A stretch of DNA of 64,000 nucleotides from Colwellia sp. BRX10-3 (GCF_014077505.1 NZ_JACGWA010000001.1:868001-932000), one strand, 5' to 3'; shown: positions 7,985-17,665, counted from the first letter of the stretch. Notes: generated by a model not told the origin, from the sequence alone. Translations and numbers: made by a program.

Positions 7985-8803
7985 TTAGTTCTGAGGTAAT
8001 CTGCATTCGTCAAAAGTCGCTTCTACAGTTCTTTGTACAGTGCCATTTCGGCCAACCTTGTACTTTTCGAATGCTTTTAATCGCTCCTCGGTATCAAAGG
8101 TCAGTGCCTTTATTTTAGCTACTTCATGACGACCATTTAGGTCAGTATGATCGATGTAGCAAGAAGCTAATTTTGCTAGTTTTTCGGATGCATCACCATC
8201 ATCTAGATCGTCTATCGAATCACCCGTAACAAGGACATTATTAAACACGAGTACAGCATTACGTGACACCTCTCGATTGTCTTTAGAAAGTGGGTAAAGT
8301 TTATAAATAGCGATTTCCAAATCATCTCTAACACCGTCGTTATCTGAGTCTGTACCTGTTAACCCTAGGTCTGGCTCTATCGGCATAGGTGGGAGCATAG
8401 CAACATCAAGTTCACTGATAATTACTGTACTTGAAAATTCATCGGTTGAATTATCATTATCAGTCACAGTTAAAGTAATAGTGGCTGTAACATCTTCTGC
8501 TATCTCTCCAACAACTAATGTAGCGCTAGCATTGTTTTGATTAAGTGAAATATTTTCACCACTATATTGTCCTAAGTCTATTGTCCAGTTGTATGTGGAA
8601 ATAGAACCATCTGAATCACTGGAGTTTGCGCCATCTATTGTAAATTCGGCACGCTCCTGTAAGTCGTTTGCCAATGTAAACGAAGCGGTTGGGGCTACAT
8701 TTTCAGAAGGGGGAGGTGTAGATACTTCATCTTTAGATTCTGAATCACCACATGCACTTAGCAAAATACTGCTTAACATTATGGCTATCGACGTTTTTTT
8801 CAT
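7985..8803 (-). CDS. Lipoprotein with PKD-like domain and calcium-binding-type repeat
   Basis: 272 residues. The lipobox LLSACG puts the lipidated Cys at residue 18. A PKD/Ig-like beta-sandwich follows (about 37-130: PTASFTLAND, GANSSDSDGSISTYNW, TVTDNDNST). Then comes a DSDNDGVRDDLE segment like the Asp-rich calcium loops of thrombospondin type 3 and dockerin repeats. The C-terminal third is unrecognised. It is probably outer-membrane or surface attached and partners the hydrolase-like protein encoded 10 bp downstream. A 90-bp gap separates it from the LPP20 gene upstream, so it may have its own promoter. Confidence 0.65.
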   Translation of the reverse strand: MKKTSIAIMLSSILLSACGDSESKDEVSTPPPSENVAPTASFTLANDLQERAEFTIDGANSSDSDGSISTYNWTIDLGQYSGENISLNQNNASATLVVGEIAEDVTATITLTVTDNDNSTDEFSSTVIISELDVAMLPPMPIEPDLGLTGTDSDNDGVRDDLEIAIYKLYPLSKDNREVSRNAVLVFNNVLVTGDSIDDLDDGDASEKLAKLASCYIDHTDLNGRHEVAKIKALTFDTEERLKAFEKYKVGRNGTVQRTVEATFDECRLPQN

Positions 8804-8893
8804 AATATAGTTCCTTTATCGTTTGTTGAATACCATCCATAACAAGAAAAAATGAATTAAATGGATGATCTATTACTTTATTTAATTTTCAGT

Positions 8894-9478
8894 TTAGCCT
8901 TGAGAGTTTAATTTTTTCAATTCTACTTCAAGCTCTTTAGATGCCTTTTGCGATCTAAATTCTTCATAAAGAGCTGCTTTAGAGGTTGGGTCAATTTTAG
9001 CACCCGACTTACTGACTAGTTGCTCAAATAACAAATCACTCTTATTTTCAGATAATGTCACTAAAGTACATAACTGCTTCTTGCCATCTATTTTAGCAAA
9101 TTCAACTTTTGCAGCTTTAGTGTTCACTAATGTTTGTTGCGAGATTTGCTTAGACACTTGCTCAAATGTGCCGCCAATGTTTTGCTTATCATCTGCTTCC
9201 AACTTACGCTGATACATTTTATCGAGCACACTAACTTTCAAACTAATTTGCTGTGCTATTTCAGCACGTGCCATTGCTAAACTCTGTGCTTTATCAATAG
9301 ATAAGTTACCTGACCATGGCACACAAGAAGCGGCGGCTAATGCGTTATCAACATTAGGGTTTAAGACCCAATTTGGCACTGAATCAGTCGACTCAAGCAT
9401 GATAGATTTTTGCTCATTAGTATTACTACAAGCACCTAAAAATAAGCAAGCAGCTGCCACTATTGATATTTTGTTCAT
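8894..9478 (-). CDS. LPP20-like lipoprotein
   Basis: 194 residues with signal peptide and lipobox (LFLGACSN). VPNWVLNPN and the helix with AQSLAMARAEIAQQISLKV follow, the pattern of LPP20/FlgP-type lipoproteins. These are outer-membrane lipoproteins; in Vibrio, FlgP helps build flagellar basal-body rings. No flagellar genes lie beside it here, so the role is open. Its start overlaps the stop of the MltC-like gene by 4 bp (ATGA), indicating translational coupling. Confidence 0.7.
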   Translation of the reverse strand: MNKISIVAAACLFLGACSNTNEQKSIMLESTDSVPNWVLNPNVDNALAAASCVPWSGNLSIDKAQSLAMARAEIAQQISLKVSVLDKMYQRKLEADDKQNIGGTFEQVSKQISQQTLVNTKAAKVEFAKIDGKKQLCTLVTLSENKSDLLFEQLVSKSGAKIDPTSKAALYEEFRSQKASKELEVELKKLNSQG

Positions 9479-10623
9479 ATTGATTCCTTGATAAGTAAAT
9501 TATTGTAGTAAGAGGTTCTTTTAAGAACTTTCTTTAAATAGTTGACGGTTTCCTGATGGGGTAAATTATCAATTAAATTGAAATATAGTTGTTCTGAGGT
9601 CTGCTGATTGGCTGACTGAGTTGCCCGCTTCAGTGATGTGGTATTACTCAATGCTCTGGCAACATTACCAGGACCTGTGTTGTAACCAGCAATCGACATA
9701 TAAAGTTTGTTTTTACTGTCTGTAACTCCTTTAAAATAACGTGACATCAGTAAGTGAAGATATACGCTACCCGCTTCAATATTTTGCTCTGCACTATATA
9801 AATATTCAGGTCTAAGTAGCGTGGTTTTGCCATTTAAAAATTCAGTAACGTCCTTACCTGCGCTTCCAGGAACAATTTGCATCAAACCAAAAGCTGGGAC
9901 GTGCGAACGTGCTAAAGGATTAAAGCTTGATTCGGTATGGATAATGGCAAGAATTAATGAGGCCGGTATTTGCCACTTTTCTGCTTGTTGTTGAGCAAAA
10001 GGATAATAGCGCTGTGCATTATCACTGAGTAAGCTGGGCCTTAATGGTATGGTAATGGTAGTTTTATTTTGCTCACTTTTACTCAATATTGTTGCTAATT
10101 CACCAACATGCTTTTTAGCCAACAAAACAGGTGAACTTTTCGCTATCACTAATTGCTTGTTATCTTCGGTTAATTGTTTGTTTACCGCTTGTACAACAGG
10201 GTCTTTCGCTAAGGCATCAGCTAGCGATGTGGTAGTGAGCTTTGTTATGGTTTGTTCAGCTAAAATAGTGACTTGCTGAGATGTTAAAGATTGACGTACT
10301 TCAATCTTTATTGCCCCAGAAGCAAAATCAACCGTGGTACGTTGATTTAAGTCAGCTGAATAATCGACCCATTGCTTTTTCCCTGGTAGTAATGGTTGTT
10401 GCCATTTCTGGGAAATTTTTGCTCTATAGTCATCTTCAGCCAACTTCCATGCGGCAACAAATTGTGCGAACTCTTCATCTATATTTTTTTTATAAGCAGA
10501 AAACTCTTTATCTTGCTGTGCTAGATATTGCTCAAATTCTAAAGACTCTTCGTTATCATGGGCAATTGATAATGGCGGTAGTAAGCTAAAAATAGCTAGA
10601 CAGATCGTCAGCCGTTTTTTCAT
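9475..10623 (-). CDS. MltC-like lytic murein transglycosylase
   Basis: 382 residues with an N-terminal signal peptide and no lipobox. About residues 25-195 resemble the DUF3393 region of MltC (QWVDYSADLNQRTTVDFASGAIKIEV). Residues 205-382 are an SLT domain: IHTESSFNP with catalytic Glu231, then AFGLMQIVPGSAG and YNTGPGNVARAL. It cleaves peptidoglycan between MurNAc and GlcNAc. E. coli MltC is a lipoprotein; this one looks soluble or membrane-anchored by its leader. AAGGAA precedes the ATG. The start lies 38 bp inside the upstream gene. Within this operon it could open the peptidoglycan for an envelope-spanning assembly. Confidence 0.82.
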   Translation of the reverse strand: MKKRLTICLAIFSLLPPLSIAHDNEESLEFEQYLAQQDKEFSAYKKNIDEEFAQFVAAWKLAEDDYRAKISQKWQQPLLPGKKQWVDYSADLNQRTTVDFASGAIKIEVRQSLTSQQVTILAEQTITKLTTTSLADALAKDPVVQAVNKQLTEDNKQLVIAKSSPVLLAKKHVGELATILSKSEQNKTTITIPLRPSLLSDNAQRYYPFAQQQAEKWQIPASLILAIIHTESSFNPLARSHVPAFGLMQIVPGSAGKDVTEFLNGKTTLLRPEYLYSAEQNIEAGSVYLHLLMSRYFKGVTDSKNKLYMSIAGYNTGPGNVARALSNTTSLKRATQSANQQTSEQLYFNLIDNLPHQETVNYLKKVLKRTSYYNNLLIKESI

Positions 10624-11299
10624 CTTGTAATTCCTTTTGCGTATTTACTTTACGTTGCAATTGATAGCACTGCTTACTATCACAGTTCGCTAGAATGTCG
10701 ATTGCAGACTGATAACTACCTTGCTCAATCCAAAAATTTGCCAACGCTGCTTTACTTTGATTAAGCAATAAATTGCTTCCGTCAACTTGATGCTCGAAAA
10801 TCCCTTTGCCTTTTTCGCCGCCAGTTTTAGTCGCTATTAAGACAATGGCATCATTTCTAGTAGCCGAATTTACCATTGATAGTCGTAACAATGGCTTTAA
10901 AAAGCTATTTTCTCCTTGTTCTAAAGCCCACCACGCATTCATCAGTGCCAACCTTGCCTTGCCTAACTCAGGTTCTGTTTCTTTAATCGTGCCACTACAA
11001 CTTAAGCCGCCTTCAATTTTTTGGTCGTGATAGTTACTTAAATGGCTAGTGGCATAATTAATACTATCCGATAGCGCGAGGTTTAATTGCTCAGCCAGCT
11101 GTTGCTGCTTTTGCACCCTTAATGGATAAGATAATGCCTTACGACAAGCCTTTACCCACAACCTAGTAGGCAGGTCAGCATTCAGAGGAAAAACCTGAGC
11201 AGTATCGGCTTGATTTATCACTTTAAAAGAAGGTGTATGGTGAACAGTTGCGGCGGAACTCGCCACAACTGATACCGACAGCACTGCTGCAGCGAGCAT
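10586..11299 (-). CDS. Exported protein of unknown function (envelope operon)
   Basis: 237 residues. The N-terminus MLAAAVLSVSVVASSAAT is signal-peptide-like though short of basic residues. The mature part is helical and rich in Leu, Gln and Asn; LMNAWWALEQGENSFLKPLLRLSMV and ANFWIEQGSYQSAIDILANC suggest TPR/SEL1-like helical repeats. No family recognised. The start overlaps the upstream stop by 1 bp (TAATG), and the 3' end runs 38 bp into the MltC-like gene. Confidence 0.6.
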   Translation of the reverse strand: MLAAAVLSVSVVASSAATVHHTPSFKVINQADTAQVFPLNADLPTRLWVKACRKALSYPLRVQKQQQLAEQLNLALSDSINYATSHLSNYHDQKIEGGLSCSGTIKETEPELGKARLALMNAWWALEQGENSFLKPLLRLSMVNSATRNDAIVLIATKTGGEKGKGIFEHQVDGSNLLLNQSKAALANFWIEQGSYQSAIDILANCDSKQCYQLQRKVNTQKELQDEKTADDLSSYF

Positions 11300-12579
11300 T
11301 ATAAGTCGCCTGATTTACTTACTTGGCCAGATGCTGCTTGAGAGTTTTTTCCATTTTCATTGCGGCCACCATTAGCCTTGATCTTATGTGTGGTTTTTAT
11401 GCGGCTAGTGTTCGTAGAATTCATTTCTTTATTTGCTTCACGTGCCGTTTTCTCTAGGCTAGGTGCATAAATAGCCACGGTATATTGCCAATGACCATCG
11501 GTAGAAACAAAACTCTTGGTTGAAACGCCAGGAGGTAGTGTGCCCGCAATTAGCGTTTTATAATCATCTGTTGCTTTAAGCTGATTGATAAAAGTCGATT
11601 GTTCTTCATCTAATACTGCAACTTGTGATGGATCTAACGTTTCAGGATCGTAGTCAAACTGAGTATTTTTATCGACTTGCTTCTCATCAAAACTACCGTC
11701 CCAATAAACCTGTTCACCTTTTAAAGTACCTAGTAACGCAGCACGCGCACGAGTTTCAGATTGACGTTTTGCCACAGTTTTAAGCTTTCGAGCAATCGAT
11801 TTGTTTTTGTTATCTCTGACAATAGCTGAGCCAAAACCCATAACATAATTTTCATTAGTTTCAGGGTTAGTTAACACTTTAGCGCCAACCGGCGGTAAAA
11901 TACCACTTTTTAGATCACTAATAATATGTTTAAAAATTTCATTAGGAGCTGTAGTTACTGCTACTGCACCGGCTTGATGTCTAATTTGAGCACGCGTTTT
12001 TGGCGTAGAAATTAAGCTAACGCGTACTAATTTTTCTTCAATATCATCGTTAACATCAAAAGTTACATAGCCAGCTAAAGAACCAGAAACACTTTCTACA
12101 CAAGCTTCTTGCTGGGCATCTGCCGTATTCGCGACACTTTCATTACCGCTATCAATAACGTCCATACTTGCCGATACTACATTAGCACAAGCCAGAGTAA
12201 CGCCTTTCATATTGGCAACAAACTGTTTTTTTGCAATTAACAAGGCTTTGTTATAAGCACCGCGCTTTGATAGTAAGCTGGCATTTTGATTATTAAAGGT
12301 TTGATAACTTGCACTACCCACTGAAAGGATCCCCATACCAGAGCCCACTTTAATCATTTTTATACCATCTTCTTCTTCTTCGATTAATGCCTGATACGCT
12401 ACAGCAACGGCAGCAACGTCATCAGTTCCAACCACTACATCACCCTTCACTGTTACCTTATCGGCATTTGGAATGCTTTGTCCTGCTTTTGCTGGAATAA
12501 GGTCAGTTAAATCGAAATCATCGTTAGCTAAAGCCGGTAGAGATAAGGCTAATGCCAAAGTAAATATTTTAAATTTCAT
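11299..12579 (-). CDS. Exported protein of unknown function (DUF6844-like)
   Basis: 426 residues with a clear signal peptide (MKFKIFTLALALSLPALA). The mature protein holds TETRARAALLGTLKGEQVYW, a helix like those in LPP20/FlgT-like domains, and a C-terminal low-complexity tail rich in Asn, Lys and Gly. I believe it belongs to a proteobacterial family listed as DUF6844, but cannot check. It starts 9 bp after its upstream neighbour and is probably periplasmic. Confidence 0.55.
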   Translation of the reverse strand: MKFKIFTLALALSLPALANDDFDLTDLIPAKAGQSIPNADKVTVKGDVVVGTDDVAAVAVAYQALIEEEEDGIKMIKVGSGMGILSVGSASYQTFNNQNASLLSKRGAYNKALLIAKKQFVANMKGVTLACANVVSASMDVIDSGNESVANTADAQQEACVESVSGSLAGYVTFDVNDDIEEKLVRVSLISTPKTRAQIRHQAGAVAVTTAPNEIFKHIISDLKSGILPPVGAKVLTNPETNENYVMGFGSAIVRDNKNKSIARKLKTVAKRQSETRARAALLGTLKGEQVYWDGSFDEKQVDKNTQFDYDPETLDPSQVAVLDEEQSTFINQLKATDDYKTLIAGTLPPGVSTKSFVSTDGHWQYTVAIYAPSLEKTAREANKEMNSTNTSRIKTTHKIKANGGRNENGKNSQAASGQVSKSGDL

Positions 12580-12588
12580 AGTATTCCT

Positions 12589-13956
12589 TTAATTAAATAA
12601 TATTGTTTGGTCGTCTATGACCTGTCCATTTGGAAAAGAAGGTTCGCTAATAGCTGCTAAAGAATTCTGCAGCATTAACGCCAATTCACCGGTGTCTCCT
12701 GAGTAACGAAGGCTAGCAACTACGTAGTTATTTTTCTTGAAAATCGCAACATCTTTTACTCCTCCAATCGTAGAGATAACGGCATGTAATTTTTCAGGTT
12801 GTGATAGATAGCTTGAACGTATTTTGATTTCACGAACTAAACCACCTTGACTCACAACATTGATAAAGGCTTTATTGAGTGCCAGTTGCAAGCTTTGCAA
12901 CTGTTGGGGCATTTCAAACGTTACCTGGGTTAAGTCATCTAACACGTGTGTTGAATCAGGTAGCGCCACCAAACTTGGATCGTTACGCCATTGACCATAG
13001 AGGTTATTGGCTAAATCACGCACTTCAATGGTTAATGACAAGCGTTTGCTGCTCACAGGTCCTCGTAACTCGTGCTTAGCAATCACTTTTAAACTAGCGC
13101 CAGATCCAGTTTCAATTCCTTGTTCTGATAACCAAGTTTTCAAAATTGGCTCAAAATTATCGTCGGCAATAACGTTCACTCTTGGCGAACCAATTTGAGT
13201 AAGAAAATCATTAGACTGTGTGATCAAAGGTGACTTTTCAACAACCACTTGCAACGTAACTTGCAAACCATCTTTATCCAATTTCTTCGATGCTAAAGAT
13301 TGCCACGATTTAACCAGCCCTGAACTACGACTAGACATTTGCTGGCTGATCAAATCTCTTACAGCATTTTGTTCACCATCATCACTCAATTGCATTAAGG
13401 TTAAAGATGACTGCACTGAATTTTGACTGAGGTAAATACCAACGACGCGAGAAATAGCTCGGCGCAACGCGTCTTGTTCAGCGCGTTGACGCGCAGAATC
13501 ACCAGCCTGAGACCAACCTTCACCAACTACAGTTACAGTGACTGTTGAACTATCATCTTTCCACTCTAGAGCATCATCCGTATTTGCATGTTCAATTGTT
13601 TGTTCAACATTGATAGCCACCGATAAACAGGTATCATTACCTTGTAAATATGGCTGGCCAAGATCAAGTCGCATGCCGCCATTACTAAGCCCTTCTATTA
13701 TGGTGTCGCGTGACCTGCTATAAACTTGATCAAGGTTTGACTCAATACTTTCACTGTGATCACCAAAAGCCAGTGTTTTATTACCCTTGATAAATTGTGC
13801 AAGCTCAAGCGCTGCATTATTACTAGCTTGTGTTATTGCCCCTTGTCCTCGGCCGTAAGCACAAGCAGAGGTGCTAATATTACCGTTGTCTAACACCTTA
13901 ACTTCACCATAACTGGCGAAGCTAAGTAACATCGATAATAGAGCTAATTTTCTCAT
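12589..13956 (-). CDS. Exported FlgT/LPP20-like protein
   Basis: 455 residues with a signal peptide (cleaved near SFASYG). Two copies of an FlgT N-terminal/LPP20-like pattern are visible: one near residues 20-110 (ACAYGRGQGAITQASNNAALELAQF), a second near 140-250 (VVGEGWSQAGDSARQRAEQDALRRAISRVVGIYL). FlgT-like proteins form outer-membrane ring structures around Vibrio flagella. The resemblance is by pattern only. The start overlaps the CsgG-like gene's stop by 4 bp, so the two are likely made together and could act as a pair. Confidence 0.55.
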   Translation of the reverse strand: MRKLALLSMLLSFASYGEVKVLDNGNISTSACAYGRGQGAITQASNNAALELAQFIKGNKTLAFGDHSESIESNLDQVYSRSRDTIIEGLSNGGMRLDLGQPYLQGNDTCLSVAINVEQTIEHANTDDALEWKDDSSTVTVTVVGEGWSQAGDSARQRAEQDALRRAISRVVGIYLSQNSVQSSLTLMQLSDDGEQNAVRDLISQQMSSRSSGLVKSWQSLASKKLDKDGLQVTLQVVVEKSPLITQSNDFLTQIGSPRVNVIADDNFEPILKTWLSEQGIETGSGASLKVIAKHELRGPVSSKRLSLTIEVRDLANNLYGQWRNDPSLVALPDSTHVLDDLTQVTFEMPQQLQSLQLALNKAFINVVSQGGLVREIKIRSSYLSQPEKLHAVISTIGGVKDVAIFKKNNYVVASLRYSGDTGELALMLQNSLAAISEPSFPNGQVIDDQTILFN

Positions 13957-15083
13957 GTCCTATTCTCAAGAAAATTGGCGGGTGTACCTACAGAAACAGC
14001 AAAAATTTTAACGCCATTACCCGGACGGAAGATCCCAGATTTAGATTGATTTTTGATTGAGTCGGCTAATTTACTGTTCTTCCACTTAACAATTCGTCCA
14101 CTAGCACTTTGCTTTGATGGCGTTACCGTCGCGACACCAATAGGCTCAACAAAACCGGCTTCATATTGAAATATAACCATAGTTTCATCAACGAGCACGC
14201 CGGCATTCTGACCACGGTCTAAGCTTAGTTGGTCGCCTTTAATCCCTAATACTTGAGCTGTTGCAGGCATTTCACTTAGCATTCTGGTTAAAAATATATC
14301 GAAACCACGGCTTGCCATGTCAGACATCATTGCCTGTACTACTTGAGGATCAGAAAAGTTAAAACCGCTATAATAGCGGCCGCTAACAATAACAACATTT
14401 AGCTCATCTTTACTTTTAACAACATCAGCCGATTTAACTCTGATCTTACCAATATTCGGATGCGACATTTTCTCTTTAGTGAATGGGTCAATTACTGCTG
14501 AGGTCATTTCAAGGGTATAGTCCATAACACCTGAAGTTTGAGCATAGAAAGTGTCAACTGTTTTAGTTGTATCTATTTTCACAACAAAATCAGGCGCTAA
14601 AACTTTTTGACTCGCTGCGCGTTTAGCATAAGCTTTCGCACCCTGTTCAGCTAAATAAGTTGCTTGTTCTTGTCCTATAACCTCATCATCACGAGTAATA
14701 ATTCTAAAACGACTTAAACCCGCTAATTGATTTTCAAGCATCTGGACAAGTTTTAAATTATTAACCTGCTTTAAATGCTCTATGCCTTTACCTTTTCCCG
14801 CAACATCATTGTTATCAAAATAAATTCTTATCGTTGGCTTCTTCAGAGGACAACCTTCGCTTTCTTTTTGACGATCGAAGGTGCATCGTTCCAAACCTTG
14901 GGTATCAAAATATGCAGGAACGGTTATGTCATCATCAGAAAAATCATAGGCGCTCTTTGCGATGGAGGCATTCGAGGCTTGATTTTTTACGGTGACTTTT
15001 TTTGTTTGGCTGCTTGGTCCTGTACTTTGACAACCAGTGATTAGCGTTGCAATTAGGGCACTAGTGAGAACTTTTTTTAACAT
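13953..15083 (-). CDS. CsgG/FlgT-like lipoprotein
   Basis: 376 residues from the ATG at 15083. This start is chosen because AAGGAA lies 12 bp upstream and it gives a perfect lipoprotein leader (MLKKVLTSALIATLITGC); the open frame extends to 15152. Residues about 55-260 look CsgG-like (LVQMLENQLAGLSRFRIITR, PDFVVKIDT, YSGFNFSDP). The C-terminal part (QVLGIKGDQLSLDRGQNAGVLVDETMVIF) resembles the SH3-like C-domain of FlgT. CsgG forms an outer-membrane export ring for curli. Whether this protein makes a pore is unknown. Confidence 0.6.
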   Translation of the reverse strand: MLKKVLTSALIATLITGCQSTGPSSQTKKVTVKNQASNASIAKSAYDFSDDDITVPAYFDTQGLERCTFDRQKESEGCPLKKPTIRIYFDNNDVAGKGKGIEHLKQVNNLKLVQMLENQLAGLSRFRIITRDDEVIGQEQATYLAEQGAKAYAKRAASQKVLAPDFVVKIDTTKTVDTFYAQTSGVMDYTLEMTSAVIDPFTKEKMSHPNIGKIRVKSADVVKSKDELNVVIVSGRYYSGFNFSDPQVVQAMMSDMASRGFDIFLTRMLSEMPATAQVLGIKGDQLSLDRGQNAGVLVDETMVIFQYEAGFVEPIGVATVTPSKQSASGRIVKWKNSKLADSIKNQSKSGIFRPGNGVKIFAVSVGTPANFLENRT

Positions 15084-15084
15084 T

Positions 15085-16044
15085 TTATAGATATTCCTTG
15101 GTGTTATTTTGAGTACCTGTATCGAACAATACCTGGCCTTTCGATAGGTCAATCAAATCTGCAATAGCGGCAACTGCTCGCTGTTTTGCTGCATTGATGG
15201 AGGATGCACGGTGCCTTTCTTTCAGTGTGTTAGTAAATAAAACTCGATACGGCGGTTCACTTTCCAGTAACTCAAGTGAAAGTAAAACTTCAACTACATA
15301 CTCGCTACCATCTTTAGCTGACTTGGTTTTAATCGAAGGCTGTAACCAATAAACTGTGCCAGCACCGCCGGTTAAACTACGATTAATACTAGTACTAATT
15401 ACGTTAAGTTCTGTAGGCGCTTGAACTTCAATAATCGCTTTGTTTTTTAACGCTAGTATTAGTTGTTGCCAGTGCTTAAACTTTTGCCACAGCCCCGAAA
15501 AACTTGTTTTTTTTTCATTTAATGCACTGAGTAAAACAAGATGGTTTTCAACTCGAGACTGTTGAGCTAACTGCCTTTGAGCCCAAACGTGCTGTTGCCA
15601 TAAGGGTTGTTGATTTAATTGAGCAGAGGTAGATATGTTGTCAAAGAAGGTATTTATGCGCGCTGTTAGATTTTTATAAAACTGTTGCTTAGATAACTTG
15701 ATTAATAACGCAGTTTGATTATTTTCAAATGCTTTTTCAGCTACCGAAACTAAATTTAATGGAATAGATTCAGTTATCAATTCAATTTTTTGTGACAATG
15801 TAGCATCACTTTCATTACCATTTTTTGTAACTGAGATAATCGATCGAGAGCTAATACTTGCTTGAAGTTGCTGACTTAAATCATCAAAAGCAAACTTTTT
15901 TGCCATTACTTGATTGTCAGCAACGCCGACAGCACAGAAATATTCTGCACTGCAGTTTGCTTGATACACCCAACTCGGCCAGGCTGATGCCTTAACCGAG
16001 ATTGAGAATATAATCAGTAGCACTAATAAATTAACCGCGTGCAT
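15085..16044 (-). CDS. Exported LPP20-like protein
   Basis: 319 residues with a signal peptide (leader ending ISVKASA). WPSWVYQANCSAEYFCAVGVADNQVMAKKFAFDDL matches the start of LPP20 domains, where a xPxWV motif is followed by a G-x-G/A-ADN segment. The C-terminal half is unrecognised and includes TAVxWLQPSIK-like beta strands. It lies 1 bp before the CsgG-like gene and overlaps the upstream coiled-coil lipoprotein gene by 14 bp. Confidence 0.6.
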   Translation of the reverse strand: MHAVNLLVLLIIFSISVKASAWPSWVYQANCSAEYFCAVGVADNQVMAKKFAFDDLSQQLQASISSRSIISVTKNGNESDATLSQKIELITESIPLNLVSVAEKAFENNQTALLIKLSKQQFYKNLTARINTFFDNISTSAQLNQQPLWQQHVWAQRQLAQQSRVENHLVLLSALNEKKTSFSGLWQKFKHWQQLILALKNKAIIEVQAPTELNVISTSINRSLTGGAGTVYWLQPSIKTKSAKDGSEYVVEVLLSLELLESEPPYRVLFTNTLKERHRASSINAAKQRAVAAIADLIDLSKGQVLFDTGTQNNTKEYL

Positions 16045-16723
16045 CCAACTGCTCTTGTAATTTGCTTAAGCTACCCGCAACTTCTTGATCAGCTGAAATC
16101 AAGCCATTAATTTCATTAAGCAATGACAATTGATCCCTAGCGCGTATAACTGCAGTGGCAACGGTCAGTTTTTCGTCAGCATCATCGTCCTTGAAAAAGC
16201 CCATTGCGGTGTTAATCGCAGCAACTTGTGCTATTTGAGTACCATATTGAGTAACTAAATAACCCAATTGCACACCTTGTTTCACGAGTTCAATCGTTAA
16301 TTTAGAATTTTCTTCTGAAATATCTTGAGTAGCTTTGTTATAAGCCGCTAATTTATTGCCGATTTTGTCTTCTTCAGATTTAGAATGAAGATCAAACTCT
16401 TTAGCTTCAGCCAATAACTCCTGATCTGTTTTGCCTTCATTAGCCGCTAAAAAACTTGTAACATCACGATGTTGCTTAACAACCTCACGATACATAACAG
16501 AAACATTCCTTTGCTGTTCCACAAAAGCTGACAAGCCGTTTATAAATTCATCAATACCCGGAGAGACTTTAACAACTTCATAACCAACAGTATCAATTTC
16601 GGCAATAATACGCTCGACTTCGTCATCTCGATCAATGTTGGCTTTTTGTTCATTAGATAAGCTGCTACAACCAGCAATAAGTGACAGGGCTATTAAAGCC
16701 GCAGTGAGGTTTTTATTTAACAT
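16031..16723 (-). CDS. Coiled-coil lipoprotein, first gene of the envelope operon
   Basis: 230 residues from the ATG at 16723, preferred over 16735 because GGAG sits 7 bp upstream and the leader MLNKNLTAALIALSLIAGCSS has a lipobox (Cys19). The mature protein is almost entirely helical with charged heptad-like stretches. No family recognised. As the promoter-proximal gene, with a 900-bp gap upstream, it marks the probable operon start. Confidence 0.6.
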   Translation of the reverse strand: MLNKNLTAALIALSLIAGCSSLSNEQKANIDRDDEVERIIAEIDTVGYEVVKVSPGIDEFINGLSAFVEQQRNVSVMYREVVKQHRDVTSFLAANEGKTDQELLAEAKEFDLHSKSEEDKIGNKLAAYNKATQDISEENSKLTIELVKQGVQLGYLVTQYGTQIAQVAAINTAMGFFKDDDADEKLTVATAVIRARDQLSLLNEINGLISADQEVAGSLSKLQEQLDARG

Positions 16724-17611
16724 TTTATACTCCATTATATTGATAAATTACGACAAGGCGGAGCCATTGACATAATTTGTCTTTGAGCAGTCCTTGCTTC
16801 TTAAGAAATACATAATACATAATTATTTATTTTAATCAATGATTTATCTGGGCGATATTCTTCAAAGTTTATCTCTTGGACAGTTAGGATTAATTTATTA
16901 TTGAATGAAAAATTAATTAAATAACATTAGAAATTGAAGGGCACATTGCTTTCACTTTTGTTTGTTACCGTGTCTTTCAAAGGGGTTTAAACTTACAGAT
17001 CAGTTATAAAAAAGGGACATTTTATTGGCCGTACACGGTGTAAAAATTAGCCGAATAGCTGTAATTAAGATTTCTATTTAGGAAAGAGTAATCGACAAAT
17101 AGTGAGTTAAACCTTTGTGACTATTTTAGCTTTTACTTACTACTAAAATGGAGAGCTAGTTGCATATGTCAGTACTACTTAATAATCAGCTAATTGTCCT
17201 CTGAGTGTAGCTAGGTTTTAAACAAATTATTTTTAGTCTAGCTCACGTTAAAGCAATGATTATTTCCTTTTTAAGGTAATAAATTACGATGTACTTCAAG
17301 CTATAACATGAAGAACAACCTTAATACCTTACACCTGACAAGTGAACCCAGCTAAATTCTATGCCGAAAAAATGATGGTGATTTATGTTGTAGAGGGATC
17401 CAAGTCGCTTGTTCAGTTAATCGACTGTAAACAATGTCGCTTGTTTAATTTTAACTAGCAAGGGGCAGGGAGATAGTTATACGAACTGTTTTAAGTTAAT
17501 TTATCAGCAACTATTACAACTTATTAAATGTGAATTACGCAGCAGTATTCTCTGAAAGGTTTAAGGTTACATCAATAAAATTTTTTCTTGGCAAGTTAGC
17601 CATGGTAAATA
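16724..17611. other. Long intergenic region between the envelope operon and the CheX-like gene
   Basis: About 890 bp, AT-rich, with no ORF I can defend on either strand. It should hold the envelope operon promoter at its left end. A short imperfect direct repeat GTCGCTTGTT occurs at about 17404 and 17434. Confidence 0.5.
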
Positions 17612-17615
17612 TTAA

Positions 17616-17651
17616 GCGACGATTAAAAAGTTCGACTTTAATAATCGTCGC
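17616..17651 (-). terminator. Stem-loop after the CheX/receiver gene
   Basis: A perfect 10-bp inverted repeat, GCGACGATTA at 17616-17625 and its complement at 17642-17651. The inner AAGT-TCG-ACTT extends the hairpin. It lies 14 bp past the stop codon. The T-tail is weak. Confidence 0.55.
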
Positions 17652-17665
17652 CAGCTTTACATTAC

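Noticed and set aside
17612-17651. Possible attachment site at the 17616 inverted repeat
   Set aside because: No integrase, no direct repeats and no tRNA nearby; it is better explained as a transcription terminator.
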